NCBI RefSeq assembly: GCF_019456655.1
Contig: NZ_CP080332.1
Span: 4,588,001-4,652,000 of the forward strand
Origin: Mycolicibacterium diernhoferi
GTDB taxonomy: Bacteria > Actinomycetota > Actinomycetes > Mycobacteriales > Mycobacteriaceae
Length of the DNA stretch: 64,000 bases
Reading direction: 5' to 3'
In this document: piece after piece, positions 29,884 through 38,850 of the stretch
Position numbering within the stretch: position 1 is the first letter of the stretch
How the letters are laid out: every line of letters starts with the position of its first letter
Translations under genes and position numbers: made by a program
The notes under the pieces: generated by a model
Database searches by the model: none
Seen by the model: the letters and a program-made list of their open reading frames with translations, nothing else
Told to the model about the DNA's origin: nothing

Positions 29884-30755
29884 GCCAGTCCCCTTACCGT
29901 GCGCGTCGGCGGACGCGATCCGCGGATCGACGCGACCATTTCCAGTACGCGTCGAGTGGGACCGACCTCGTGAACCCGGAACATGGCGGCTCCGTCGGCG
30001 GCGGCCAGAGCCGTCGCCGCCAGCGTGCCCTCCAGGCGCTCGGTCAGTCCCACCCCCAGAGTCTCCCCGACAAAATCCTTGTTACTCAGGGCCATCAGGA
30101 CCGGCCATCCCGTGTTTACAAGATCTTTCACATGGCGCAACAAACTAAGACCGTGGTAAGTGTTCTTGCCGAAATCGTGAGTGGGATCGATCACTATCGC
30201 GTCCCGCGGTACCCCGACCGCGACCGCACGTTCGGCCGCCGAGGTCACCTCGGCGATCACGTCGTCGACCACACCGCGTTCGGTGATGCCGTAGTTCACC
30301 CGGAACGGCCGGGTCCGCGGAATCGCGCCGCCGGTATGCGAACAGACCAGCCCGGCCTGGAATTCGGCGGCCACCTCGGGCAGCCCCGGGTCGGCTCCGG
30401 CCCAGGTGTCGTTGATGAGGTCGGCACCGGCCGCGCAGGCCTGTTTGGCGACGGTCGCGCGCCAGGTGTCGACGCTGATGAGTTGGTCGGGATAGGCACC
30501 GCGCAGCCATTCGATGAACGGCACCACCCGGGCGATCTCCTCGTCGGCGTCCACCGTGTTACCCGGGCCGGCCTTGACGCCACCGATGTCGACGATGTCG
30601 GCGCCCTCGGAGATCACCCGGTGGGCGGCCTCCTTGGCGGCCTCGTCGGTGAACGTGGCGCCGCGGTCATAGAAGGAGTCCGGGGTGCGGTTGACGATTG
30701 CCATGATCAGCGCTCGATCACCCGCCACCGGGCGGCCCAGGAAAGTCGACTGCAC
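29880..30755 (-). CDS. folP2: Dihydropteroate synthase-like protein FolP2
   Basis: 291-residue TIM-barrel protein of the pterin-binding family (Rv1207 type). Family motifs are ALIMAIVNRTPDSFYDRG, GADIVDIGGVKAGPG, SVDTWRATVAKQACAAGADL and PVLMALSNKDFVGETLG. Known FolP2 proteins of mycobacteria do not show normal dihydropteroate synthase activity, and the stable linkage to gpgS suggests another role; its substrate is not established. The start is a GTG at 30755, seven bases from a TAGCCT -10, so the gene has its own promoter although an insertion sequence now lies 97 bp upstream. Confidence 0.9.
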   Translation of the reverse strand: MQSTFLGRPVAGDRALIMAIVNRTPDSFYDRGATFTDEAAKEAAHRVISEGADIVDIGGVKAGPGNTVDADEEIARVVPFIEWLRGAYPDQLISVDTWRATVAKQACAAGADLINDTWAGADPGLPEVAAEFQAGLVCSHTGGAIPRTRPFRVNYGITERGVVDDVIAEVTSAAERAVAVGVPRDAIVIDPTHDFGKNTYHGLSLLRHVKDLVNTGWPVLMALSNKDFVGETLGVGLTERLEGTLAATALAAADGAAMFRVHEVGPTRRVLEMVASIRGSRPPTRTVRGLA

Positions 30756-30761
30756 GCTTCC

Positions 30762-30767
30762 AGGCTA
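30762..30767 (-). promoter_or_regulatory. Leaderless -10 for folP2-gpgS
   Basis: Minus-strand TAGCCT (30767-30762) within TATAGCCT, six bases, then the GTG at 30755. It lies between folP2 and the insertion element, so it survived the insertion. Confidence 0.55.
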
Positions 30768-30852
30768 TAGGCCGCCAGATCCGGTGCATTTTCGCTGCCC
30801 AGACCCGGTTGGTGAGCGGCGAAACTCGCGTACCCGTCGCTGCCGAGCCCTT

Positions 30853-30877
30853 GGCTTCAAGGGGTGGATGCAACAGC
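30853..30877 (+). repeat. Left terminal inverted repeat of the IS30-family element
   Basis: Begins GGCTTCAAGG and ends TGCAACAGC; complementary to 32144-32168 except at a few positions. Confidence 0.75.
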
Positions 30878-30889
30878 ACTACTTGAGGA

Positions 30890-32164
30890 GTGCTGTTGTC
30901 TCGGAGATCGCTCAGGTCTGTTCGTGAAGCGTTTTGGGGTCATATCGGTGCCGGCCTGACCGAACGTCAGGCCGCTGTGGCTGCCGGCGTGTCGGTAACG
31001 ACTGGGGTCACGTGGTTCGCTGACGCTGGCGGGGTGAAACCCCAGTTCACTGCCCCTAGGAAGAACGGTCGGCGACGGCGCCTGGATCTGGCTGATCGGA
31101 TCCGGATCCAGATCGGCGTGCACAACTATGAATCGCTGAACTCGATAGGGCGCAGCTTGGGCCGGCCGGCCTCGACGATCAAATACGAACTCGACGTCAA
31201 TGGTGCCATCGCCGCCCACAATGGCGGCAAGTCCGGCTACCGGCGCAAGGAACGCTTCGGGGCCCGCCAGAGCGGTCGCACCACGAGGTTGAAGTACGAC
31301 GCGTTGCTGGCCCAGGTCCGCTCCGAGCACCGGGCTCGACGCCCCAAGGCGGGCAAGCTGGCCACCAATGCGCGGCTGCGCGATGCCGTGCAGTACCGGT
31401 TGGGCCACGAACAGCACAGCCCAGCCCAGATCGCCCACCGGTTACGGTGGGAGTTCCCCGACGATCCGGAGATGTGGGTGTCGCACGAGACGATCTACCA
31501 GGCAATCTACGTGCAGGGCAAGGGGAATCTGCGCCGCGACTTGCACACGTGTTTGCGCACGGGTCGAGCACTGCGCAAACCGCAGCACCGCCCCGACCAG
31601 CGACGCCCGCGTATCCGGGACATGGTCAGCATCAGTGACCGGCCTGCCGAGGTCGAGGATCGTGCCATCCCCGGCCATTGGGAAGGCGACCTGATCACTG
31701 GAACGGAAAACAAGTCCGCGATCGGCACCCTGGTCGAACGCAGCACCCGGTTCGTGATCCTGCTGCACCTACCCGATAACCACGGCGCCCTGGCAGTCCA
31801 AGAGGCCATCGTGGCCAAAATCGCCCAGCTGCCCGCGATCATGGCCCGCACGCTGACCTGGGACCAGGGCATCGAAATGGCCAACCACGCCAAGATCGCT
31901 GCAGCCACCGATCTCGACATCTACTTCTGCGATCCGCACTCACCCTGGCAACGAGGCACCAACGAGAACACCAACGGCCTCCTGCGCCAATACTTCCCCA
32001 AAGGCACTGACCTATCGGTCTTTCCCGCCGACTACCTCGACTACGTCGCCGCCAAACTCAACAACCGACCCCGCCAGACCCTGGGCTGGAGAACACCCGC
32101 CGAAGCCCTCGACGCATTACTGTCAGACCCGCCTAAACCACCCGCTGTTGCAACCACGACTTGA
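30890..32164 (+). CDS. IS30-family transposase
   Basis: 424-residue DDE transposase. The N-terminal HTH region (LTERQAAVAAGVSVTTGVTW, SLNSIGRSLGRPASTIKYEL) binds the ends. The catalytic core shows HWEGDLITG (first Asp), TLTWDQGIEM (second Asp) and NENTNGLLRQYFPKGTD (Glu), the IS30 signature. The frame starts at a GTG at 30890 that overlaps GAGGAG; the TTG at 30896, five bases after that ribosome binding site, may be the true start. The gene is intact, so the element may be active. It reads opposite to the folP2 and fadD6 genes. Confidence 0.93.
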   Translation: MLLSRRSLRSVREAFWGHIGAGLTERQAAVAAGVSVTTGVTWFADAGGVKPQFTAPRKNGRRRRLDLADRIRIQIGVHNYESLNSIGRSLGRPASTIKYELDVNGAIAAHNGGKSGYRRKERFGARQSGRTTRLKYDALLAQVRSEHRARRPKAGKLATNARLRDAVQYRLGHEQHSPAQIAHRLRWEFPDDPEMWVSHETIYQAIYVQGKGNLRRDLHTCLRTGRALRKPQHRPDQRRPRIRDMVSISDRPAEVEDRAIPGHWEGDLITGTENKSAIGTLVERSTRFVILLHLPDNHGALAVQEAIVAKIAQLPAIMARTLTWDQGIEMANHAKIAAATDLDIYFCDPHSPWQRGTNENTNGLLRQYFPKGTDLSVFPADYLDYVAAKLNNRPRQTLGWRTPAEALDALLSDPPKPPAVATTT

Positions 32165-32168
32165 AACC
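32144..32168 (+). repeat. Right terminal inverted repeat of the IS30-family element
   Basis: Begins GCTGTTGCAACCACG and ends TTGAAACC; overlaps the last codons and stop of the transposase gene. Confidence 0.75.
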
Positions 32169-32218
32169 GCCGCCTACGACAGCGACCGGTACGCGTGTTT
32201 CGCGCGCTACGCGAGGCG

Positions 32219-33991
32219 CTACTTGGGGCGCTTGCCGTCCTTGACCTCGTCGACGTACTCCGGATAGAAGGGCACGTAGCCCTCGGTCCGGTCGGCCAGC
32301 ACGTACAGCGGGTCCTCGACGTCCTCGCCGTAGCCCTGCTTGCGCAGATCGACCTTCTGACTCTTGAACGTCGAGGTGTGCGCCAGCTCGGGCACGATCC
32401 GGACGAACAGCGGCACCGCATAGGCGGGCAGGTGCGCGAACGCCGTCTTCGCCAGCGCGGCACCGTCGAAATCGACACCCGTCTTGAGCTGCAGCGCAAC
32501 CATTCCCGCGCGGCCACCGGCACCGGGTACCTCGACGCCGAACACCGCGGCCTCCTCGACCTGCGAATCCCCGGACAGCCCGGCCTCCACCTGGGTGGTG
32601 GCGACGTTCTCCCCCTTCCACCGGAAGGTGTCGCCGAGCCGGTCGGCGAAGGCCGCGTGCCCGAAGCCCTGCGACCGCATCAGGTCACCGGTGTTGAACC
32701 AGACGTCGCCGTCCTTGAAGGCGTCGCGCACCAGCTTCTTCTCCGACGCCGACTTGTCGGTGTAGCCGTCGAACGGCTGGAAACTGCTCACCTTGGACAG
32801 CAGCAGGCCGGGCTGCCCGCGCTTGACCTTGCGCAGTCGGCCGTCGGCGCCGCGCGCGGGTTCGCCTGTCTCCAAGTCGTATTCGACGAACGCGACGGGG
32901 CTCGGGCAGATGCCGGTGGACTTCGACACGTTGAACACGTTGACGAACGCGGTGTTTCCCTCACTGGCGGCGTAGAACTCACAGACCCGCGGGATGCCGA
33001 AGCGGTCGGTGAACTCGTCCCAGATAGCCGGTCGCAGCCCGTTCCCGCAGATCACCCGGACCTTGTGCTGGCGGTCGGTCGGCTTGGGCGGCTGGTTGAG
33101 CAGGTACCCGCAGATCTCCCCGATGTAGACGAACGCGGTGGCGTCGTAGCCGATCACCTCGTCCCAGAACCGGGATGCGGAGAACGACTTCCCCAGCGCC
33201 AGAGCGGCTCCCGCGTTCAGCGCCGAACCGACCGCGACGGTCAGGGCGTTGTTGTGGTAGAGCGGCAGGCAGCAGTAGAGGGTGTCGTTGCTGTTCAGCC
33301 GCAGCCCGAGACCGCCGAAGCCGGCGAGCGCCCGCAACCAGCGGTAGTGCGTCATGACGCTGGCCTTGGGCATCCCGGTGGTTCCCGAGGTGAAGATGTA
33401 GAACGCCTTGTCCTTGGCCAACACCGCGGCGGTGGCCGCCGGGTTGGTGGTCGGTGCGGTGACGGCGGCCTGTTTGAGCTCCTCGAGGGTGATCAGACCG
33501 TCGGTCTGCACACCGCTGTCGGTGATCGGCTCGATCAGATCGGACTCGGCGACCACGGCCTTGGCGTCCAGCAGCCCGATGCTGTGGGCGAGCACCTTGC
33601 CGCGCTGGTGGTAGTTGAGCATGCCGGCGGTGGCGCCGCACTTGACGGTCGCCAGCATCAGCAGCACCGCGTCCGGGGAGTTGCGCAACATGATGCCGAC
33701 GACGTCGCCGTGCCCCACTCCCCGGGCCGCGAGCACCGCGGCATACCGGTTGACCGTCTCGTTGGCCTGCCGGTAGGTGATGCGCTGATCCTCGAACTTC
33801 AGGAAGATCCGGTCCCCGTACTGGGCGGCGCGTTCCTGGAAGACCTTGCCGATCGAGGTCTCGGCGCTCGGGCGGGCGCCCATGCCGGTGACCACGCCCC
33901 GGATGATGGCCGGGATGTCGAACAGCAGACCTGGAATTTTGCCGGCGATGTCAAGCAGGCCGACGCTGGCGCGGGTGAAATCCTCACTCAT
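32219..33991 (-). CDS. fadD6: Long-chain fatty-acid-CoA ligase FadD6
   Basis: 590-residue acyl-CoA synthetase of the FATP/very-long-chain type (Rv1206 type). The ATP/AMP-binding P-loop is FYIFTSGTTGMPKASVMTHY, followed by VCEFYAASEGNTAFVN, VWFNTGDLMRSQGFGHAAF and RLGDTFRWKGENVATTQVE. The N-terminal segment LLFDIPAIIRGVVTGMG could contact the membrane, in line with import coupled to activation. In M. tuberculosis it precedes folP2 directly; here the IS element separates them. Its -10 overlaps the stop codon of the upstream LOG gene. Confidence 0.95.
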   Translation of the reverse strand: MSEDFTRASVGLLDIAGKIPGLLFDIPAIIRGVVTGMGARPSAETSIGKVFQERAAQYGDRIFLKFEDQRITYRQANETVNRYAAVLAARGVGHGDVVGIMLRNSPDAVLLMLATVKCGATAGMLNYHQRGKVLAHSIGLLDAKAVVAESDLIEPITDSGVQTDGLITLEELKQAAVTAPTTNPAATAAVLAKDKAFYIFTSGTTGMPKASVMTHYRWLRALAGFGGLGLRLNSNDTLYCCLPLYHNNALTVAVGSALNAGAALALGKSFSASRFWDEVIGYDATAFVYIGEICGYLLNQPPKPTDRQHKVRVICGNGLRPAIWDEFTDRFGIPRVCEFYAASEGNTAFVNVFNVSKSTGICPSPVAFVEYDLETGEPARGADGRLRKVKRGQPGLLLSKVSSFQPFDGYTDKSASEKKLVRDAFKDGDVWFNTGDLMRSQGFGHAAFADRLGDTFRWKGENVATTQVEAGLSGDSQVEEAAVFGVEVPGAGGRAGMVALQLKTGVDFDGAALAKTAFAHLPAYAVPLFVRIVPELAHTSTFKSQKVDLRKQGYGEDVEDPLYVLADRTEGYVPFYPEYVDEVKDGKRPK

Positions 33992-33999
33992 GCTGACCT

Positions 34000-34005
34000 A
34001 GCCTA
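34000..34005 (-). promoter_or_regulatory. -10 of fadD6, overlapping the upstream stop codon
   Basis: Minus-strand TAGGCT (34005-34000), eight bases, then ATG at 33991. The first three bases are the TAG stop of the LOG-family gene. Confidence 0.4.
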
Positions 34006-34566
34006 GTGACTGGGGCCACATGCGCTGAGAGCCGTCTCAACATCGCTGACCAGTACCAACCGCTCCAGGGCGCGTTCGCCGACGTAACCGGTGTCCACCA
34101 GGCTGCGCAACCAGCTCAACAGACCGTCGTAGTGACCGAACGGGTCGAGCATGACGATCGGTTTGTCGTGCATCCCGAGGTAACCCGCGGTCCAGGCCTC
34201 GAAGAACTCCTCCAGGGTGCCGATGCCGCCGGGCAGCGCGATGAACGCGTCGGCGCGCTCCTCCATCACCTGCTTGCGTTCCCGCATGGTGTCGGTGACC
34301 ACCAGTTCGTCGGCTTGGACGTCGGCGAGTTCGCGGTGCACCAGCGCCTTCGGGATGACGCCGATGGTCCGACCGTTGCGCTGACGGGCTCCGTCGGCGA
34401 CCGCGCCCATCGCCGAGACGTTGCCGCCACCGGAGACCAGGGTCCAACCGCGGTCGGCGATGGCCCTGCCGACAGCGGTGGCGAGTTCGAGCAATTCGGG
34501 GTGGGTCGGACCGGATGCGCAGTACACGCAGACGGCCCACGGGCTGGTTTCGGGCGCATCGGACAC
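34003..34566 (-). CDS. LOG-family phosphoribohydrolase
   Basis: 187-residue protein of the LONELY GUY family (Rv1205 type). It should hydrolyse N6-modified AMP (cytokinin riboside monophosphates) to the free base. The signature is complete: SGGGNVSAMGAVADGA near residue 45 and LPGGIGTLEEFFEAWT near residue 110, with RERKQVMEERADAFIAL between. In M. tuberculosis the proteasome substrate Rv1205 accumulates cytokinins whose breakdown aldehydes sensitise cells to NO. The start is a GTG at 34566 with a leaderless -10. Confidence 0.93.
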   Translation of the reverse strand: MSDAPETSPWAVCVYCASGPTHPELLELATAVGRAIADRGWTLVSGGGNVSAMGAVADGARQRNGRTIGVIPKALVHRELADVQADELVVTDTMRERKQVMEERADAFIALPGGIGTLEEFFEAWTAGYLGMHDKPIVMLDPFGHYDGLLSWLRSLVDTGYVGERALERLVLVSDVETALSACGPSH

Positions 34567-34572
34567 AGCCCA

Positions 34573-34578
34573 AACCTA
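34573..34578 (-). promoter_or_regulatory. Leaderless -10 for the LOG-family gene
   Basis: Minus-strand TAGGTT (34578-34573), six bases, then GTG at 34566. Confidence 0.5.
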
Positions 34579-34614
34579 CCGCCGGTTTCCCCCTGGTCGC
34601 GTCGCCGACCGCCA

Positions 34615-34620
34615 TACACT
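34615..34620 (+). promoter_or_regulatory. Leaderless -10 for the helical repeat protein gene
   Basis: TACACT at 34615-34620, six bases, then GTG at 34627. It favours this GTG over the ATG two codons later. Confidence 0.5.
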
Positions 34621-34626
34621 GCGACG

Positions 34627-35850
34627 GTGCCCATGCCGCCCAGTCCTGCGGGCGCGGCCGCCGACGCGCTCGGTCGCGGAGACCTCGCGGCCGCCGAGGA
34701 CCTGGCTCGCGCGGCGTTGCGCGCCGGCGAGTCGTTGCCGGCCCGGTTGACGCTGGCCCAGGCGCTGGCCTGGCAGGGCCGCGGCCGGGACGCCGATGCG
34801 GTGCTCGCCGAGGTCGACCCGGGCACCCTCGCCGAGGCGGATCTGGTCGCATGGGCGCTGCCGCGGGCGGCCAACCAGTTCTGGATGCTCGACGAGCCGG
34901 AGCGGGCCACCGCCTTCCTGCGGGCCACCCGCGCGCGGCTGCAGTCCGCGACGACGGTGGATGCGTTGCTGAGCACCTTCGCGATGAACGCCGGCAGCCC
35001 GCAACGGGCACTCGATCTTGCCGAGGCCGTATTGAGAACACCGGACGCCGAGGACCGGGCCATCGGCTGGGCGGCCTCGACGGCGGCGCTGTCGGCCGCC
35101 CGGATGGGCCGGTTCGCGCCGGTGGACTCCCTGGCGATGCGGGCGAGCGCGGCCGGGCACCCCGGGCTGCTGCGGTTCACCTCCGCGTTCGGGCAGACCA
35201 CCGCGCTGACGATGGCCGGCGAACTGGACCGCGCCGAGTCGTTGGCGCGCCAACTCGCAGCTCCGGCACAGCCGTCGTCGGCCATCGCGCAGGTGTTGCT
35301 GGGCGAGGTCCTGCTGACTCGCGGCGAGCTGGACGAGGCGGTGTCGCTGCTGTGGGAGGCGGCCACCGCGCTGTCGGTCACCGGGTACTCGTGGGGACCG
35401 TTGGCATGGATGTTGTCGGCCCAGGCGCTGGGCAGGCAGGGCCGGGCGGTGGACGCGGCCAAGGCGTTGGCGCGCGCCGAATCCCGGCACGGCCTGAAGT
35501 CGATGTTGTTCGCGCCCGAACTGGCGCTGGCGCGGGCCTGGACCTGCTCGGCACGCCGCGACCCGGTTGGCGCCGTGGCGGCCGCCCGCGATGCAGCGCG
35601 TGCGGCGGCACGCGGCGGGCAATCCGCAGTGGCAGTGCGCGCACTGCACGACGCCGCATGTCTCGGCGACAATCGGGCGGGCGAGAGCATCGCCGCGCTC
35701 GAAATGGACTGCACATTCGCTGGTTTGGCACTCGAACATGCGCGTGCCCTGGCTGGCCGAGACGACACCCGCCTGGAGTCCGTTGCCAAAAGGCTCGCTG
35801 CGTTCGGAATATCGAGAACGAGTCCGGGCGGCCCGCGACCTACCCGGTAG
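34627..35850 (+). CDS. TPR-like helical repeat protein
   Basis: 407-residue Ala/Leu-rich protein made of repeated helix pairs, such as AAADALGRGDLAAAEDLARA, LARQLAAPAQPSSAIAQVLL and VAAARDAARAAARGGQSAVA. The pattern resembles the TPR/MalT-like region of LuxR-type regulators, but no HTH domain and no P-loop is present. It is probably the equivalent of M. tuberculosis Rv1204c or of part of it; I am not certain. The start GTG at 34627 is supported by a leaderless -10, divergent from the LOG gene with 60 bp between starts. Function unknown; likely a scaffold or sensor. Confidence 0.78.
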   Translation: MPMPPSPAGAAADALGRGDLAAAEDLARAALRAGESLPARLTLAQALAWQGRGRDADAVLAEVDPGTLAEADLVAWALPRAANQFWMLDEPERATAFLRATRARLQSATTVDALLSTFAMNAGSPQRALDLAEAVLRTPDAEDRAIGWAASTAALSAARMGRFAPVDSLAMRASAAGHPGLLRFTSAFGQTTALTMAGELDRAESLARQLAAPAQPSSAIAQVLLGEVLLTRGELDEAVSLLWEAATALSVTGYSWGPLAWMLSAQALGRQGRAVDAAKALARAESRHGLKSMLFAPELALARAWTCSARRDPVGAVAAARDAARAAARGGQSAVAVRALHDAACLGDNRAGESIAALEMDCTFAGLALEHARALAGRDDTRLESVAKRLAAFGISRTSPGGPRPTR

Positions 35851-35923
35851 ATCGGCCCGCCGGTCCTTGCCACAACGGGCTGCGAACACTCTTGCAACGC
35901 CCTAGTGTTTGGTCGTCAATTAC

Positions 35924-38017
35924 ATGGGCACGACGGGGAGCAGCACCATCAAGGAACCGGACCAGACCGCGGCCGTTCGGGAGAAGCGCCTCGATATCCA
36001 AGGCATGCGCGCGGTCGCCGTCATGCTCGTCGTGTTGTTCCACGCCGAGATCCCCGGGTTCGGCGGCGGCTATGTCGGCGTCGACGTCTTTTTCGTCATC
36101 TCCGGATTCCTCATCAGTACCCATCTCCTTGAGTCGCTGCGGAATCGGGGCGGCATCGGCTTCGCGTCCTTCTACGCCCGCCGGGTGCGCCGACTGTTAC
36201 CGGCAGCCTTCCTGGTCATCCTCGCCACCGTCGTGGCAGCTCGTTTGCTGGTGTCCCCCATCCAGTTCCGCTACGTGGTGCAGGACGCGATCGCTGCCGT
36301 CTTCTACGTCCCCAACATGTGGTTCGTCCACAACGCCACCGACTACCTCGCGGAGAAGACCCCGTCGCTGTTCCTGCACTACTGGTCGCTGGGCGTGGAG
36401 GAACAGTTCTATCTGCTGTGGCCGCTGCTGCTCGCCCTGCTATTCCGCTTCTTCACAGCGCGCTGGACGATGGCGATCGCGATGTCGGTGATGGTGGTGC
36501 TGTCCTTTGTGGTGTGCCTTTATCTCACCACCGCGGCCCAACCGGCCGCGTTCTTCATGCTGCCGGCCCGGATGTGGGAGTTCGGACTCGGTGCACTGGT
36601 GGCGCTGGCCCTGCTCGACGGGCGCAGGTTGTTCGCACCGCGGGTGGCGGCGGTGCTGGGCTGGATCGGCCTGGCGGCGGTCCTCGGGTCCGGAATGGTG
36701 TTCACCATCAAGACCGTCTATCCCGGTTCGGCGGTGGCGATCCCGGTGCTGGGCGCGGCCCTGCTGATTGCGGCCGGCACCGCGCCGGGTGGCCCGGCGG
36801 CCGTGCTCAGCGTGCGACCGGTCACCTGGATCGGCGACATCTCCTACTCGCTGTACCTCGTGCACTGGCCGGTTCTGGTGCTGCCCGTCGCCGCCGGCGC
36901 GTACATGGATCAGCTGCCGATGTGGGCGCGGATCGCCTTGGCGCTGGCCTGCCTGCCGCTGGCCTGGCTGTTGTACACCTACGTCGAGGTACCCGGCCAG
37001 CGCCTGGAGTGGCTGCGCGCCGCACGTCCGCGCCGCACCTTCGGCGTGACGGCCGGTGCGATGGCGACCATCGTGGCGACCGCCGTGACGGCGGGGCTGC
37101 TCATCCAACCGAAACTGGACGCCGGTAAGCCCGCTCCCGACGTGGCGCTCGCCGCGAGCCCGGTCGGCACCGACTACGTTCCGAGCAATCTGATACCGAC
37201 GCTCGCAGAGGTGGACGACGACAACTCGGTGCTCTATGACAACGGATGCCACCGGTCCCTGCACGACGCCGGCCTCGCCGACTGCGTCATCGGGTCGAAT
37301 CCGGCCGCACCGCGGGTCGTGCTGTTCGGTGACTCCCATGCCGCACAGTGGTTCCCGGCGCTGCAGCCGCTCGCCGACAGCGGCGCGGTGCGCCTGGAAT
37401 CGCACACCAAGAGCGGTTGCCCCGCGGCCCCGCCGTCGCACCTGCCCTACGCCAGCTGCCCCGCCTGGGTGGAGGCGGTGGCCGCCAAACTGGCGGCCGA
37501 CCCGCCCGCGCTGATCCTGCTCGGCAACTTCGGGAAGCGATACCTCGAGGACCTGCCGAACCCGGGCGAGCTCTGGCAACAGGCACTGACCGCGGCGATC
37601 GAACGACTCCCCGCCGAATCACATATCGTCCTGCTCGCCGACACCCCCTCCATCGGGGTCACCCCCTCGATCTGCCTGGCCCGTTTCTCCGACGAGGCCG
37701 ACTACTGCGCGCTGCAACGCCCAGAGGCCCTGAACGAAGAATTGCGTGCCGTCGAGCGAAATGTGGCGGAGCGGTTCGACAACGTCTCCTATGTCGATTT
37801 CACCGAGCTGATCTGCAATGACACCAACTGCCCCACCATCATCGGTAACACGCTGGTCTACCGGGACGGCAGCCACATCACCACCGAGTTCGCCCGAGTG
37901 CTCTCCGGGGCTGTCACCTCCGCAGTGCAGGGCTATCTACCACCGGTCCCCGGCACGGAATCCGTATCGCCTCCGCAGGACATTCTCACGGTGATGAAGG
38001 TCCCGGGCAACCGGTAG
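35924..38017 (+). CDS. Acyltransferase-3 / SGNH fusion protein (OafB type)
   Basis: 697-residue membrane O-acyltransferase. The N-terminal part (about 20-380) is an acyltransferase-3 domain with about ten to eleven membrane segments: LDIQGMRAVAVMLVVLFHAE carries the conserved R and H, then GGGYVGVDVFFVISGFLI. The C-terminal periplasmic SGNH domain (about 455-690) shows VVLFGDSHAAQWF with Ser471 and the DGSHIT motif. Such proteins acetylate or acylate surface glycans or glycolipids. I chose the ATG at 35924; the frame opens at a TTG at 35909 that overlaps the -10-like TAGTGT. The acceptor cannot be read from sequence. Confidence 0.92.
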   Translation: MGTTGSSTIKEPDQTAAVREKRLDIQGMRAVAVMLVVLFHAEIPGFGGGYVGVDVFFVISGFLISTHLLESLRNRGGIGFASFYARRVRRLLPAAFLVILATVVAARLLVSPIQFRYVVQDAIAAVFYVPNMWFVHNATDYLAEKTPSLFLHYWSLGVEEQFYLLWPLLLALLFRFFTARWTMAIAMSVMVVLSFVVCLYLTTAAQPAAFFMLPARMWEFGLGALVALALLDGRRLFAPRVAAVLGWIGLAAVLGSGMVFTIKTVYPGSAVAIPVLGAALLIAAGTAPGGPAAVLSVRPVTWIGDISYSLYLVHWPVLVLPVAAGAYMDQLPMWARIALALACLPLAWLLYTYVEVPGQRLEWLRAARPRRTFGVTAGAMATIVATAVTAGLLIQPKLDAGKPAPDVALAASPVGTDYVPSNLIPTLAEVDDDNSVLYDNGCHRSLHDAGLADCVIGSNPAAPRVVLFGDSHAAQWFPALQPLADSGAVRLESHTKSGCPAAPPSHLPYASCPAWVEAVAAKLAADPPALILLGNFGKRYLEDLPNPGELWQQALTAAIERLPAESHIVLLADTPSIGVTPSICLARFSDEADYCALQRPEALNEELRAVERNVAERFDNVSYVDFTELICNDTNCPTIIGNTLVYRDGSHITTEFARVLSGAVTSAVQGYLPPVPGTESVSPPQDILTVMKVPGNR

Positions 38018-38450
38018 CGAAACCAAATCATCTCGGCCTCAACGTAACTCACACATCTCGGGAGTGGTCGGCTCCAGTGAACCTTACGGCGGGCCACAGC
38101 GCGCCGTGCGTTTCCAGTCCTACGGTGACCTTGCCAGAAGGAGCCGTCGATGAGACGAACCTCCGCGACTGCAGTTTCGCCATCGCAGCCAACCCACCGA
38201 CCCGCGGACCGGTGAGTTAGCAAACTCTTTGCGATATCCGAATTTGACTGATCAAACTCAACCCCATCGGGCCTGATTCGACCTGATCATCATTGCCACA
38301 ACGGTACGACTGTTCTATATGCACAGATAAGGACACCTAAGCACCCCCTCTAGCAGTGTGCTTTAAATTCGGGACACGAGCCGGCGGCGGCTTTCGCATT
38401 CGACGCCTACCATGGTCAATGGCTAATTCTTTTGCAGATGGGGCCATGAC
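38018..38450. other. Intergenic region before the small secreted protein
   Basis: 433 bp without a confident gene. A possible 21-codon ORF (38150-38215, beginning MRRTSATAVS) has AAGGAG seven bases before its ATG but is too short to judge. The second half (38220-38440) is AT-rich for this genome, with TTTGCGATATCC and TTCTATATGCAC stretches, and probably holds the promoter of the downstream gene. Confidence 0.5.
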
Positions 38451-38720
38451 ATGAAAAACATCATCATCGGCGCGGTAGCCGCTGCGATTGCCGCCGGCAC
38501 ACTCATTGCCGCACCAATCGCCGGGGCCGCACCCGCCACCGACCCGACCGTAGACGTCACCGTGGACGGTCCGTTTGCCGGTCCGTTCGAATTTCCGGTC
38601 ACGTTCCCGCGCCTGATGCGGGAGCCGCGTTATGGCCCGAGGGGGACCGACTTGGGAGTCCGCTCGGTTCGCTCGGTCCACTCGGCCTACTCGATCCCGG
38701 CCTCGAACCCGACCGCATAG
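38451..38720 (+). CDS. Small secreted protein, unknown function
   Basis: 89-residue protein with a clear signal peptide (MKNIIIGAVAAAIAAGTLIA, cleavage likely after AGA-A near residue 26). The mature part has no Cys and no recognised domain (VDVTVDGPFAGPFEFPVTFP, then a Ser/Arg/Val-rich tail). I considered a frameshift in the run of five G at 38641-38645, but third-position GC stays high in the present frame up to the stop, so it is probably intact. It precedes the EspC-like gene by 130 bp. Confidence 0.62.
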   Translation: MKNIIIGAVAAAIAAGTLIAAPIAGAAPATDPTVDVTVDGPFAGPFEFPVTFPRLMREPRYGPRGTDLGVRSVRSVHSAYSIPASNPTA

Positions 38721-38850
38721 GGGTCGGCGGCTTCGTACCCGGTGGCACCGCCACCCGGGTGGGTGATCGACGGCCGCAGACACCGAAAACTTCCGCAGAA
38801 CCCTCCGGCTCCCCCGCCATAGACTTGCTGGGAGCGACGGGGGCACACAG

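Larger units (their letters stand above)
30853..32168 (+). mobile_element. IS30-family insertion sequence
   Basis: Element of about 1.32 kb with one transposase gene and imperfect 25 bp terminal inverted repeats: left 30853-30877, right 32144-32168. The pairs match except for about four positions, with conserved cores TTCAAG and TGCAACAGC. The right repeat includes the transposase stop codon. A short target duplication, expected to be 2-3 bp for this family, could not be fixed because the exact ends are uncertain. It is inserted between fadD6 and folP2 without breaking either gene. Confidence 0.85.

Noticed and set aside
32195..34006. 603-codon plus-strand frame opposite fadD6
   Set aside because: It is a shadow of fadD6: the translation is rich in His, Arg, Gly and Val without motifs, while the minus strand holds a complete acyl-CoA ligase.
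38634..38849. Frameshift in the small secreted protein gene at the G run 38641-38645
   Set aside because: The alternative frame would add a Gly/Leu-rich tail, but third-position GC is clearly higher in the original frame up to its stop, so no correction is needed.
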